From: Geminicoccus roseus DSM 18922
GTDB taxonomy: Bacteria; Pseudomonadota; Alphaproteobacteria; Geminicoccales; Geminicoccaceae
Reading direction: 5' to 3'
NCBI RefSeq assembly: GCF_000427665.1
Contig: NZ_KE386572.1
Coordinates: forward strand, 434,001 to 498,000
DNA length: 64,000 bases
Shown: positions 40,950-49,019 of the stretch, piece after piece
Layout: every line of letters starts with the position of its first letter
How positions within the stretch are numbered: the first letter of the stretch is position 1
The notes under the pieces: generated by a model
What the model saw: the letters and a program-made list of their open reading frames with translations, nothing else
What the model was told of the DNA's origin: nothing
Database searches by the model: none
Translations under genes and position numbers: made by a program

Positions 40950-42361
40950 GCGCCTGCCTGGTCCTGGCGCTGCTGGCCCTGCCAGGCGCCGCCCGCGCGC
41001 AGGCCGACGCCCTGGAGAAGCTGTCCGCCGCGGTGCTGCAGATCCAGGCGCGCGACTGCGATGGCGGCCAGGACAAGGTGGCCAGCGGCTTTCTCTGGCA
41101 GTCTCCCGGCCAGGCGGTCAGTGCCCTTCATGCGGTAGCCGGCTGCGCCGCCCTCACCGCCTATTCCGAGCGCGCCCGGGAGATCCGCCCGGCCCGGGTG
41201 GCGAAGGTGCTGCGCGCGGCCGACCTGGTCCTGCTGAAGCTCGACCAGCCGTTCGACCTGGAGCCGGCGACACCCTCGGCGCGGCCGCCCGGGGTCGGCG
41301 ACGCGCTCAAGGCCGTTGGCTACAGCTACGACGCGCCGACCCTGACCGACCGCGACCTGAAGATCGCGGCCGGTACCTCGCAGCTGCGCGACATGCTGCC
41401 GAGCCGGGTCGCCGACGAGATCCGCGCCGCCGGCGCCCCCGACCTGGACCTGGTGATCCTGCGCCTGAACGGCACGCTGGTGCCGGGCTTTTCCGGCGCG
41501 CCGATCGTCGACGCGCAGAACCTGGTGGTCGGCGTCGGCAGCGGCGGGATCGAGGGCGGGGCGGCGGCGATCAGCTGGGGCATCCCGATCGCCCAGGTCG
41601 CCGTCCTGGAGCGTTCCGACGAGCCCGTCGACGCCGGCTTCCAGCAGGCCGCCAGCCTGTTCGGCGCCGACCTGCCGACCGGCTCCGGGCGCAGCGTCCG
41701 CTGCGGCGAGCTGACCTTCCGGCTGATGCGGACCCGCCCGTTCGAGCGGCTGGCCGCCACCGCCGACGACCCGGTCGCCCTGCAGCAGGTGGCGGCCCAC
41801 CTGCAGGTCCCGCCCGGCCAGCTGGCCGCCTGGAGCTTCGACATCTGGGTCCACGCGGACAGCGGTGCCGCCATCGCCCTGCCCGAGGGCGCCAGCCCGG
41901 AGGAGGAGGACGGGTACTGCAGCGTCGAGAACCTGGCCGGCCTGGTGGTCGGCTTTGCCGGCAGCGAGGTGGACGGCCCGCTCGATGCCCAGGCCAGTTC
42001 GGTCGCCTTCGAGACCGGGATCGCCGAGGCCTTCCCGCAGTTCTTCTGGCAGGTCGACCCGGCCTGGACCTATCCGTTCCCCCACGTCAACGGCAAGGAC
42101 GGCATGGTGGTCCACCGCAAGAGCTTCTACGGGATCTCGCAGTTCACCGGCCAGCCCGCCGCCTACGCCACCGAGGCCCTGGCCAGCCGCGGCCAGGCCT
42201 TCATCGGCATCGCCGTGATCGCGCCGGAGGTCGACTACCAGCTGTTGGCCGCCTGCCAGTTCGACCCGGTCCAGCCCGCCTGCCAGGAGCTGCGCGCCCA
42301 GGCGCTGGCCAGGGCGCCGTTCGTGCTGGGCGCCCTGCTCACCACCTTCCCGCCCCAGTAG
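40934..42361 (+). CDS. Secreted trypsin-like serine protease with unknown C-terminal domain
   Basis: 475 residues with a signal peptide (LVLALLALPGAARAQA). The catalytic triad is visible: His66 (VSALHAVAG), Asp97 (AADLVLLKL) and Ser187 (PGFSGAPIVD). The protease domain ends near residue 235. The remaining about 240 residues, with several Trp and the segments AWSFDIWVHAD and FFWQVDPAWTYPFPHVNGKD, resemble no domain I recognise. The protein is probably periplasmic. It overlaps the preceding membrane-protein gene by 16 bases. The stop codon lies inside the loop of a terminator stem. Confidence 0.8.
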   Translation: MSRYLSACLVLALLALPGAARAQADALEKLSAAVLQIQARDCDGGQDKVASGFLWQSPGQAVSALHAVAGCAALTAYSERAREIRPARVAKVLRAADLVLLKLDQPFDLEPATPSARPPGVGDALKAVGYSYDAPTLTDRDLKIAAGTSQLRDMLPSRVADEIRAAGAPDLDLVILRLNGTLVPGFSGAPIVDAQNLVVGVGSGGIEGGAAAISWGIPIAQVAVLERSDEPVDAGFQQAASLFGADLPTGSGRSVRCGELTFRLMRTRPFERLAATADDPVALQQVAAHLQVPPGQLAAWSFDIWVHADSGAAIALPEGASPEEEDGYCSVENLAGLVVGFAGSEVDGPLDAQASSVAFETGIAEAFPQFFWQVDPAWTYPFPHVNGKDGMVVHRKSFYGISQFTGQPAAYATEALASRGQAFIGIAVIAPEVDYQLLAACQFDPVQPACQELRAQALARAPFVLGALLTTFPPQ

Positions 42362-42368
42362 GGGCGGG
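42349..42368. terminator. Stem-loop spanning the protease stop codon
   Basis: 8-bp perfect GC arms (42349-42356 and 42361-42368) with the loop AGTA; the TAG stop lies at 42359-42361. It separates the convergent protease and dehydrogenase genes and could terminate both directions. Confidence 0.45.
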
Positions 42369-42383
42369 GGATGGCGCTTCCCG

Positions 42384-43466
42384 TCAGCGCCTGGGCTTGA
42401 GCAGGACCTTGATGGAATCCAGCCCGTACGCCATCCCGATCGCCTCGTCCCAGGCTTCCAGCGGGTACTCGTGGGTGACGATCCCCTTCGACGTCACCAG
42501 CCCGCGCATGAGCAGGTCGATCGCGATCGGGTAGCAGTAGGGACCCAGGTGCGCGCCGCGGATGTCCAGTTCCTTGCGGTCGCCGATGATCGACCAGTCC
42601 GCCGTGGTGGGGGCGCCGAACACCGAGAACTCCACGAACCGGCCGAGCTTGCGGATCAGCTCCAGCCCCTGGGTCACCCCGGCCGGCGCGCCGGTCGCCT
42701 CGATATAGACGTCGCAGCCATAGCCGCCGGTCAGCCCCTTCACGATCGCCGCCGCGTCCTCGTTGGCGGGGTCGATCGCCACGTCCGCGCCGAACTTGAG
42801 CGCCAGCTCGCGCCGCTCGGCCACCATGTCGATCACCACCAGCTTCCTGGGCGTCTTCAGCTTCGCGACCTGGACCATCATCAGCCCGATCGGCCCCGCC
42901 CCGGCGATCACCACCACGTCGTCCAGCTGCACGTCGCCGCGCTGCACGGTGTGGATCGCGCAGGCGAGCGGCTCGATGATCCCGGCATCGTCCGCCGGCA
43001 TCTCCGCCGGGATCTTGTGCAGCCGGGCGGTCTCGCCGATCCGCATGTACTCGGCCATCCCGCCATCGGCGACCTCGCGCTGGAAGCCGTAGATGTTGTG
43101 GACCTCGCACATCCAGTACTGGCCGGAGCGGCAGTAGCGGCACTTGTCGCAGGGCACGATCTGCTCGGCGATCACCATGTCGCCGACGCCCACCCCGAAA
43201 TGCGCGTCCGCCCCCTCGCCCAGCTCGTCGACATAGCCGAAGAACTCGTGGCCGGGGATCACCGGCGGCTTCACGTAAGGCTGCTTGCCCTCCCAGAACA
43301 TCGGCGCGCCCGACCAGCACTTGCAGTCGCTGGCGCAGATCCCGCAGGCCCCGATCCGGATCACGATCTCCCGTGGCCCCGGCACCGGCCGGGCCACCTG
43401 CTCGACCCGGTAGTCCTTGGGCGCATGACAGACGATCGCGGTCATGCGGGAGTTCGGGTTCTTCAT
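42384..43466 (-). CDS. Zinc-dependent alcohol dehydrogenase, probable polyol dehydrogenase
   Basis: 360 residues of the medium-chain family. Catalytic zinc ligands are Cys44 (GICASDC) and His73-Glu74 (PGHEFFG); structural zinc cysteines are 106, 109, 112 and 120. The NAD motif is VIAGAGPIGLMMVQ. The FFGYVDELGEGAD and IYGFQREVADGGMAEYM segments look like erythritol/threitol-type dehydrogenases, though I cannot compare directly. An Asp after the second strand (VVIDMVAE) favours NAD over NADP. Located about 6 kb from the polyol operon, it may serve the same substrate class. The start with GGGAAG is at 43466; an ATG at 43445 is possible. Confidence 0.85.
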   Translation of the reverse strand: MKNPNSRMTAIVCHAPKDYRVEQVARPVPGPREIVIRIGACGICASDCKCWSGAPMFWEGKQPYVKPPVIPGHEFFGYVDELGEGADAHFGVGVGDMVIAEQIVPCDKCRYCRSGQYWMCEVHNIYGFQREVADGGMAEYMRIGETARLHKIPAEMPADDAGIIEPLACAIHTVQRGDVQLDDVVVIAGAGPIGLMMVQVAKLKTPRKLVVIDMVAERRELALKFGADVAIDPANEDAAAIVKGLTGGYGCDVYIEATGAPAGVTQGLELIRKLGRFVEFSVFGAPTTADWSIIGDRKELDIRGAHLGPYCYPIAIDLLMRGLVTSKGIVTHEYPLEAWDEAIGMAYGLDSIKVLLKPRR

Positions 43467-43636
43467 GGCTCGGGCTTCCCTGCTGTTCGGCATCGCGCGG
43501 CCCCGCCAACGGCCGGGCCGGCCCCTGGTTAGGCCAGGACGTCCGCCCGGGCCAGCGCACACGGCGCCCTCCCGGATGCTCCAGCCGCGCCAGCGGCAGC
43601 CGGGGCCAAGGAAGGGCTGACGCGCGCCAAAGCGTC

Positions 43637-44065
43637 ATGATAGGACCGGACAGGCTTTGGGGAATGCGGCGCGTCGTGGCTGGGCGATCGGGCAGAATGG
43701 GTTCGTGGGTCGCGCTGGTCGCGATCTACCTGCTCGTTGCCCAGGCCCTGCTCGGCGCCACCGCCTTTGGCGAGCGCGCGTCGGCCAGCGCCGCCGGCGT
43801 CCTGCCCAGCATCCTGTGCGGCTCCGGCCAGCAGCAGCACGGCCCCCTCCCCGCCGAGCAGGCGCCCGGCAAGGCGCATCTGCCGGACTGTTGCACCACC
43901 GCCTGCCCGATGCTGGGCCCGCTGCCGCCGCCGGTCACGACCGCCCTCGACCTTCCGCCGCGCTCCGCCAGCGGGCTGGTCGCCCCGTTCGCCGCCGACA
44001 GCCCGCCTGGCCGGTCGACCGCTTACAGCCCCGGCAACCCCCGGGCCCCTCCCCGCATGGCGTGA
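43637..44065 (+). CDS. DUF2946-like small protein of copper cluster
   Basis: About 142 residues; start uncertain (ATG at 43637, 43664 or 43697). A hydrophobic segment (SWVALVAIYLLVAQALLGAT) is followed by Cys/His positions: ILCGSGQQQH, then LPDCCTTACPM, and the C-terminal PRAPPRMA common in DUF2946 proteins. These are often encoded beside YcnI and CopC/D, as here, and are presumed to take part in periplasmic copper handling. No ribosome site is clear. Composition resembles coding DNA, but confidence is moderate. Confidence 0.6.
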   Translation: MIGPDRLWGMRRVVAGRSGRMGSWVALVAIYLLVAQALLGATAFGERASASAAGVLPSILCGSGQQQHGPLPAEQAPGKAHLPDCCTTACPMLGPLPPPVTTALDLPPRSASGLVAPFAADSPPGRSTAYSPGNPRAPPRMA

Positions 44066-44342
44066 TCCTTCTCCGTCTCCCGTAAGCAGCCGCTCTGGAG
44101 ATCGGAGCCCCCTGCCCGGCTCCCGCCGCCGGAGATGCCTCGACCTGAGGCAGCCGGCCGGTCAGGCCGTGGCGTTCCACGACCCGGTTCCGGTGGAACG
44201 CGCGGTCGAGGCCGTCGGCGCCGGAGGAACCGGCCCAGCCGACCATGGAACGCCGCCCTGACCGGGTAGCCATCCGACACTTTTCTAGGGCCGCGCATCC
44301 CGGCGCCCTGCGCCCGGCCGGCCCTGCTGAATGGATCGACCC
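44066..44342 (+). promoter_or_regulatory. Intergenic region with 9-bp hairpin, upstream of YcnI-like gene
   Basis: 277 bases without a convincing gene. It carries a perfect inverted repeat, GCGTTCCAC (44172-44180) with GTGGAACGC (44193-44201), loop of 12. This may be an operator or leader hairpin of the copper genes. Confidence 0.4.
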
Positions 44343-44861
44343 ATGCTGAAGCATTTTCTTGCCGCCGCCGCCCTCGTCGCCGGCGCCGCGCCCGCCCTCG
44401 CCCACGTCACCCTGGAGACCCAGGAAGCGCAGGTGCCCTCCACCTACAAGGCGGTGTTCCGGGTGGGACATGGCTGCGAGGGCAAGCCGACGATCCGGCT
44501 GCGCGTGCAGGTGCCGGAGGGCGTGATCTCGGTGCGGCCGCAGCCCAAGCCCGGCTGGACCATCGAGCTGGTCAAAGGCCCCTACGAGCAGACCTACGAC
44601 TATTACGGCACCCCCCTCGCCGAGGGCGTGAAGGAGGTGGTCTGGTCCGGCGGCAGCCTGCCCGACGAATATTACGACGAGTTCGTGATGCGCACCTACC
44701 TGACGCCCGGCCTGCCGGTGGGCTCGGTGCTCTACTTCCCGGTGGTCCAGGAATGCCCGGACGGTGCCGCCGAGCGCTGGATCGAGATCCCCGAATCCGG
44801 CAAGTCGCTGGACGACTACGAGACCCCGGCAGCCGCGCTGAAGCTCCTGCCCAAGGAGTGA
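44343..44861 (+). CDS. YcnI-like copper-binding protein (DUF1775)
   Basis: 172 residues. The signal peptide ends APALA, so the mature protein begins with His (HVTLETQEAQ), as in YcnI proteins where the N-terminal His ligates copper. Other conserved parts are AVFRVGHGCEG, PGWTIELVKGPY and WSGGSLPDEYYDEFVM. It is a periplasmic copper-binding protein probably delivering or buffering copper for the CopC-CopD protein encoded next. The ATG at 44343 gives a normal n-region; one at 44331 is also possible. Confidence 0.88.
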   Translation: MLKHFLAAAALVAGAAPALAHVTLETQEAQVPSTYKAVFRVGHGCEGKPTIRLRVQVPEGVISVRPQPKPGWTIELVKGPYEQTYDYYGTPLAEGVKEVVWSGGSLPDEYYDEFVMRTYLTPGLPVGSVLYFPVVQECPDGAAERWIEIPESGKSLDDYETPAAALKLLPKE

Positions 44862-44939
44862 ACCTGGGCGGACGCGCTCGTTGCGGCGCGTCCGCATCCT
44901 CCCGTCCTTCAACTCCCCCCAAGCTGTGGCGACCGCCTC

Positions 44940-46544
44940 GTGACCAACCGACCGGCCCTGCTCTGGCCCGGCCTGCGAATGGCATGGCTGGTCCTGGCTA
45001 TGTTGACGACGATGTCCGGTGCGGCGTTCGCCCATGCCGGCCTGGTGCGGAGCGAACCGGCTGACGGCGCTGTCCTGGAGCAGGCGCCGGCCGAGCTGGC
45101 GCTGACCTTCAGCGAGACGGTGGTCCCGCTGGCCCTGCGCCTGATCCGACCGGACGGCAGCGGGATCGAGCTGCCCGACCCCGCGATCGCCGGCAACCGG
45201 CTGCGCATCGCCCTGCCCGGCGGCCTCGGCGCCGGCAGCCACGTGCTGAGCTGGCGCGTGGTCTCGCAGGACGGCCATCCGGTCGCCGGCTCGGTGCTGT
45301 TCTCGATCGGCGCCGCCAGCGCGCCGCCCGCTGCCGCCGAGGCCGCCGACCGGCCGGTGCAGGCCGCCATCTGGCTCTCGCGCGTGCTGGTCTATCTCGG
45401 CCTGTTCTTTGGCGTGGGCGGCAGCTTCGCTTTGGCCTGGCTGGCGGCCGATCCGGCCGGGGGCCGCGGCTTCGTCGGCTGGCTTCTGGCGCTCGGCCTC
45501 TGCCTGGTCCCCTTGGCCGTGGGCCTGCAGGGGCTGGACGCGCTGGGCCTGCCGCTGGCCGGCCTGCTGGTCGCAACGCCCTGGCAGGCGGGCTTTGCGA
45601 CCAGCTACGGCGCCAGCGCCCTCCTGGCCGCTGCGGCGCTGCTCCTGGCAGCCGGCGCGCTGCGGGCCGGACCCCGACCGGCCCGGCTCCTGTCGGTCAT
45701 GGCCCTGGCCGGGCTTGGCCTGGCGCTGGCCTGCACCGGCCATGCCAGCGCCGCCGGGCCCGGCTGGCTGACCCGCTCCGTGGTGTTCCTGCACGGCGTC
45801 GGCATCGCCTTCTGGCTGGGGGCCCTGGTGCCGCTCGGGGCGGCGCTGCGCCAGGGCGGGAATGCCGGCGCCGTCCTGCTGCGGCGCTTCTCGCGCTTTG
45901 CTCCCGTGGCGGTCCTGCCGCTGGTGGCGGCCGGCCTCTTCCTGGCGGTGGTGCAGCTGGACAGCCCGGCCGACCTGCTCGCCACCGCCTACGGGCAGGT
46001 GCTCACCGTCAAGCTCGGGCTCCTTGTCCTGCTGTTCGGCCTTGCCTGCCTGAACCGCTGGCGGCTGACACCTGCCCTGCTGGGCCCCGGCAGATCCGAA
46101 ACCCGGCCCATGCTGCGCTCGATCCGCGCCGAGCTGGTGCTGGCGGTCCTGGTCCTGGCCACGGTGGCGATCTGGCGCTTCACCCCGCCGCCCAGGATGC
46201 TAGCCAGCCTCGCCGCCGAGCCCGCGCAGGTGCATGTCCACGGCGAGAAGGCCATGGCCGAGCTGGTGGTCACGCCCGGGCGCGCCGGCACGGTCTCCGC
46301 CGCCATGACGATCATGACCGGCGATTTCGGGCCGCTCGACCCCAAGGGCGTGACGCTGGTGCTGGCCCAGCCCGAGGCCGGGATCGAGCCGTTCCGGCGG
46401 GAGGCCACCCGCTCGGCCGACGGCATCTGGCGGATCGACCGGTTCACCCTGCCGGTGCCCGGCCGCTGGTCCGCCCGGATCGACATCCTGGTGTCCGACT
46501 TCGAGCTGGTGAAGATCGAAGACACCATCGGGATCCGGCCATGA
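44940..46544 (+). CDS. CopC-CopD fusion copper resistance/import protein
   Basis: 534 residues, GTG start. After a signal (residues 14-31) the mature CopC domain begins AHAGLVRSEPADGAVL, with the N-terminal His32 and a second His in SQDGHPVAGSV as copper ligands. Residues about 145-410 hold eight hydrophobic helices of the CopD domain. The last about 110 residues form a soluble beta-rich domain. Fusions of CopC and CopD (YcnJ type) import copper from the periplasm. It lies between the YcnI gene and a GNAT gene whose start region follows its stop. Confidence 0.88.
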   Translation: MTNRPALLWPGLRMAWLVLAMLTTMSGAAFAHAGLVRSEPADGAVLEQAPAELALTFSETVVPLALRLIRPDGSGIELPDPAIAGNRLRIALPGGLGAGSHVLSWRVVSQDGHPVAGSVLFSIGAASAPPAAAEAADRPVQAAIWLSRVLVYLGLFFGVGGSFALAWLAADPAGGRGFVGWLLALGLCLVPLAVGLQGLDALGLPLAGLLVATPWQAGFATSYGASALLAAAALLLAAGALRAGPRPARLLSVMALAGLGLALACTGHASAAGPGWLTRSVVFLHGVGIAFWLGALVPLGAALRQGGNAGAVLLRRFSRFAPVAVLPLVAAGLFLAVVQLDSPADLLATAYGQVLTVKLGLLVLLFGLACLNRWRLTPALLGPGRSETRPMLRSIRAELVLAVLVLATVAIWRFTPPPRMLASLAAEPAQVHVHGEKAMAELVVTPGRAGTVSAAMTIMTGDFGPLDPKGVTLVLAQPEAGIEPFRREATRSADGIWRIDRFTLPVPGRWSARIDILVSDFELVKIEDTIGIRP

Positions 46545-46594
46545 CCGGCAGCCTGGCCAAGGCACGGCTTTCCTCACCTCGGACTGGAGCAGAC

Positions 46595-47293
46595 ATGCGC
46601 AGCCACGTCGTGGAGTTTTTGGACGGCTATCTGAACGCGCGCGGCAACGCAGGCTCGGAGCTGGTCCTGCAGGACGATTTCGCCTTGGTCCGCTACCGGG
46701 TGCCGATGGGCCGCCGGGCGGAGCTGTTCTACTGGGGCAGCGGTCGCCGGGCGCTGCCGCTGGAGCCCGGCATGTGGCTGACCGTGCTGGGGGAGAAGGC
46801 GGCAGCCAGCCTGCCGCCGCTGCCCGCCACCATGAGTCTCCTCGTCGAGGAAACGCTGATGGAAGCCGACCTGCCGCTCCAGGCCCGCACCGCCGGCGAT
46901 GCCGGCGTCACCGAGATCCAGGGCCCGGATGCCGCGGCTTCATTCAACGAGGCCGGCCTGTTCGCCCTGATCCCGGCCGAGGAGGCCGACCGGAACCAGG
47001 CCCGCTTCTTCCAGGCCGACTGGCAGGGCGAGCCCGCGGCGGCCTCCCGCTACGGCCGCTCCGGAACGGATCTGGTCGTGGTCGACCAGGTGCTGACCCT
47101 GCCGGCCCACCGGCGGCGCGGCCTGGCCGAGACGCTGATGGCGGCCATGGCCGACCGGGCGGCCCGGAACGGGGCCAGCCGGATGATGCTGATCTCCTCG
47201 CAGCAGGGCCGCCGCCTCTACGAGCGGGTGGGCTTCCGGGTGCTGGCGCCGGTGCTGGTGTACCAGGACGACGGGACACCCGGAGGTGGCTGA
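46595..47293 (+). CDS. GNAT-family N-acetyltransferase
   Basis: 232 residues. The C-terminal GNAT domain (about 100-225) contains VVVDQVLTLPAHRRRGLAETLM, the acetyl-CoA loop with the R-R-x-G-L/x pattern, and RRLYERVGFRVLAPVL. The N-terminal half is longer than in minimal GNATs. I chose the ATG at 46595, preceded by GGAG; an ATG at 46541 overlapping the CopC-CopD stop is also in frame. The link to copper is only by position. The stop codon lies inside an 8-bp inverted repeat with the convergent gene. Confidence 0.8.
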   Translation: MRSHVVEFLDGYLNARGNAGSELVLQDDFALVRYRVPMGRRAELFYWGSGRRALPLEPGMWLTVLGEKAAASLPPLPATMSLLVEETLMEADLPLQARTAGDAGVTEIQGPDAAASFNEAGLFALIPAEEADRNQARFFQADWQGEPAAASRYGRSGTDLVVVDQVLTLPAHRRRGLAETLMAAMADRAARNGASRMMLISSQQGRRLYERVGFRVLAPVLVYQDDGTPGGG

Positions 47294-47324
47294 CGCGAGT
47301 GTGCCCGCCGCCCCGTTCGCGTCA
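47291..47324. terminator. Inverted repeat containing both stop codons of convergent genes
   Basis: TGACGCGA (47291-47298) and TCGCGTCA (47317-47324) pair over an 18-base loop. The left arm contains the GNAT stop and the right arm the stop of the minus-strand oxidoreductase. It could act as a bidirectional terminator. Confidence 0.4.
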
Positions 47325-48947
47325 CCGCACCGCGAAGCCCATGGCGGACCTGGTGCCGCGATCCTTCAGGACCTCGCGGGCGGCGTTGTAGCCGTTGATG
47401 CCGGACACGCCGCCGCCCGGATGGGTCGAGGCGCCGCACAGATAGAGGCCGTGGATGGGGGTGCGGTAGTCGGCGTAGTGCGGGATCGGCCGCTTGAAGA
47501 ACAGCTGGTCGGCGCTGAGCTCGCCCTGGAAGATGTGGCCCTGGGGCAGGTGCACGATGTTCTCGATGTCCTGGGCGACCAGGAACTGCCCGCCGATGAT
47601 GTCGCTGGAAAAGCCCGGCGCGAACCGGTCCATCGTGTCCAGGACGTTCTTCTGGAACTTGTCCTTCTCCACCGCCCAGTCGCCGCCCTTCAGCTCGTAG
47701 GGCGCGTGCCCGCCGAACAGGTTCACGACATGCTTGCCCTTCGGCGCCAGCGTGTCGTCGACGATGGTGGGCACCACGGGCGTGATGAACGGCGCCGACG
47801 AGTACCAGCCATGCTTGGCGTCGTCATAGGCGCGCTCCAGGTAGTCGATGTCCGGCGCGATGTGCACGTAGGTCGGGTAGGTCCAGTCGCCCAGGGCCCC
47901 GTCCTTCAGCGCCCGGTCCATGCAGCTGTACTGCGGCGGCCGCTCCACCGCGAGGTTGGCCTTGAACGCGGTGGAGAAGCTCCGGTAGCCCTTGATCTCG
48001 CGCACCACCTCCTCGGGCAGGTGCTTCTCGCCCACCAGGTTCAGGTAGAGCAGCTTGGCATGGGCATTGGAGATCACCAGCGGCGCCTCGTACTCGCGCC
48101 CGTCGCTGGTCACCACGCCGCGGACCCGCCCGTCCACCACCCGGACCTCGCGCACCGCGCTGTCGGTGAGGATCTTCGCCCCGCTCTCGACCGCCGCAGA
48201 CGCGATCGCGTCCGAGATGGCGCCCTGCCCGCCGCGGATGAAGCCCCAGCCTCCCGCCCCGGCATTCTCGCCCATCACGTGGTGCATGATGACGTAGGCG
48301 CTGCCCGGCGTCTTCGGCCCGGCAAACGTGCCGATCGAGGCGTAATAGGCCAGGATCGCCTTGATCCGGTCGTCCTCGAACCATTCCGACAGGAAGTCGT
48401 AGGCGCTCATGGTGAGCATGTCGTAGACGCGGAAGAACTTGTCCGCGTACTTCCGGTTGCGGCGCGCGAAGCCGAACATTTGCTTGACGGTCTTCCAGTC
48501 GCGCCTGGTCGGGTCGAACGGCGTCTCCCAGAGCAGCTTGCGGAAGACCTCGGCGTTCTCGGTGAGGAACCGGTCGAACTCGGGATAGACCGCCGCGTCC
48601 TTCGGGCTGAACCGCGCGAAGCTCTCCTGGGTGCGCTTCACCTGGTCGGAAAAGACGATGTAGTCGCCATCGTCCAGGGGAGCCAGCATGTCGCTGCACG
48701 GCATGATCTCCAGCCCGTGCCGCTTGAGCTCCAAATCGGCCTGGATGCGCGGATGCAGGATGCTCATCAGGTAGGAGAAGATCGACGCCCGGAACCCGGG
48801 TGCGATTTCCTCGGTCACCGCGGCCCCGCCATGGACCGGCCGGCGCTCCAGCACCAGCGGCTTCAGCCCGGCCTTGGCCAGGTAGGCGGCGCAGACCAGT
48901 CCATTATGTCCACCGCCGATGATGATGGCGTCGTAGCGTTCGGCCAA
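47322..48947 (-). CDS. FAD-dependent oxidoreductase, phytoene desaturase/PYROXD2-like
   Basis: 541 residues. The N-terminal FAD motif IIIGGGHNGLVCAAYLA is at about 8-24, with LVLERRPVHGGAAVTEE next. The C-terminal flavin contact LYLCGASTHPGGGVSG is near 505-520. These mark the phytoene-desaturase/amine-oxidase superfamily, close to bacterial PYROXD2-like proteins; substrates are unknown. The start is TTG at 48947 with GAGG upstream. It is the third gene of the hydantoinase operon on the minus strand, separated from HyuB by a stable stem-loop. No carotenoid genes are nearby, so carotenoid desaturation is unlikely. Confidence 0.85.
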   Translation of the reverse strand: MAERYDAIIIGGGHNGLVCAAYLAKAGLKPLVLERRPVHGGAAVTEEIAPGFRASIFSYLMSILHPRIQADLELKRHGLEIMPCSDMLAPLDDGDYIVFSDQVKRTQESFARFSPKDAAVYPEFDRFLTENAEVFRKLLWETPFDPTRRDWKTVKQMFGFARRNRKYADKFFRVYDMLTMSAYDFLSEWFEDDRIKAILAYYASIGTFAGPKTPGSAYVIMHHVMGENAGAGGWGFIRGGQGAISDAIASAAVESGAKILTDSAVREVRVVDGRVRGVVTSDGREYEAPLVISNAHAKLLYLNLVGEKHLPEEVVREIKGYRSFSTAFKANLAVERPPQYSCMDRALKDGALGDWTYPTYVHIAPDIDYLERAYDDAKHGWYSSAPFITPVVPTIVDDTLAPKGKHVVNLFGGHAPYELKGGDWAVEKDKFQKNVLDTMDRFAPGFSSDIIGGQFLVAQDIENIVHLPQGHIFQGELSADQLFFKRPIPHYADYRTPIHGLYLCGASTHPGGGVSGINGYNAAREVLKDRGTRSAMGFAVR

Positions 48948-48979
48948 GGTCGAATTCCTCGGAGGATGGGGAGCGCGAC

Positions 48980-49009
48980 GCCAGGCCGGGCAGTCCCGCC
49001 CGGCCTGGC
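48980..49009 (-). promoter_or_regulatory. 12-bp stem-loop between HyuB-like and oxidoreductase genes
   Basis: Perfect 12-bp arms (48980-48991 and 48998-49009) with a 6-base loop in the 72-base gap. There is no T-run. It could reduce expression of the downstream oxidoreductase or protect the hydantoinase mRNA. Confidence 0.6.
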
Positions 49010-49019
49010 TCGGGGGCTT

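Noticed and set aside
47322-48947. Carotenoid phytoene desaturase
   Set aside because: The protein belongs to the wider superfamily, but there are no crtB or crtE genes nearby and its operon partners are hydantoinase subunits.
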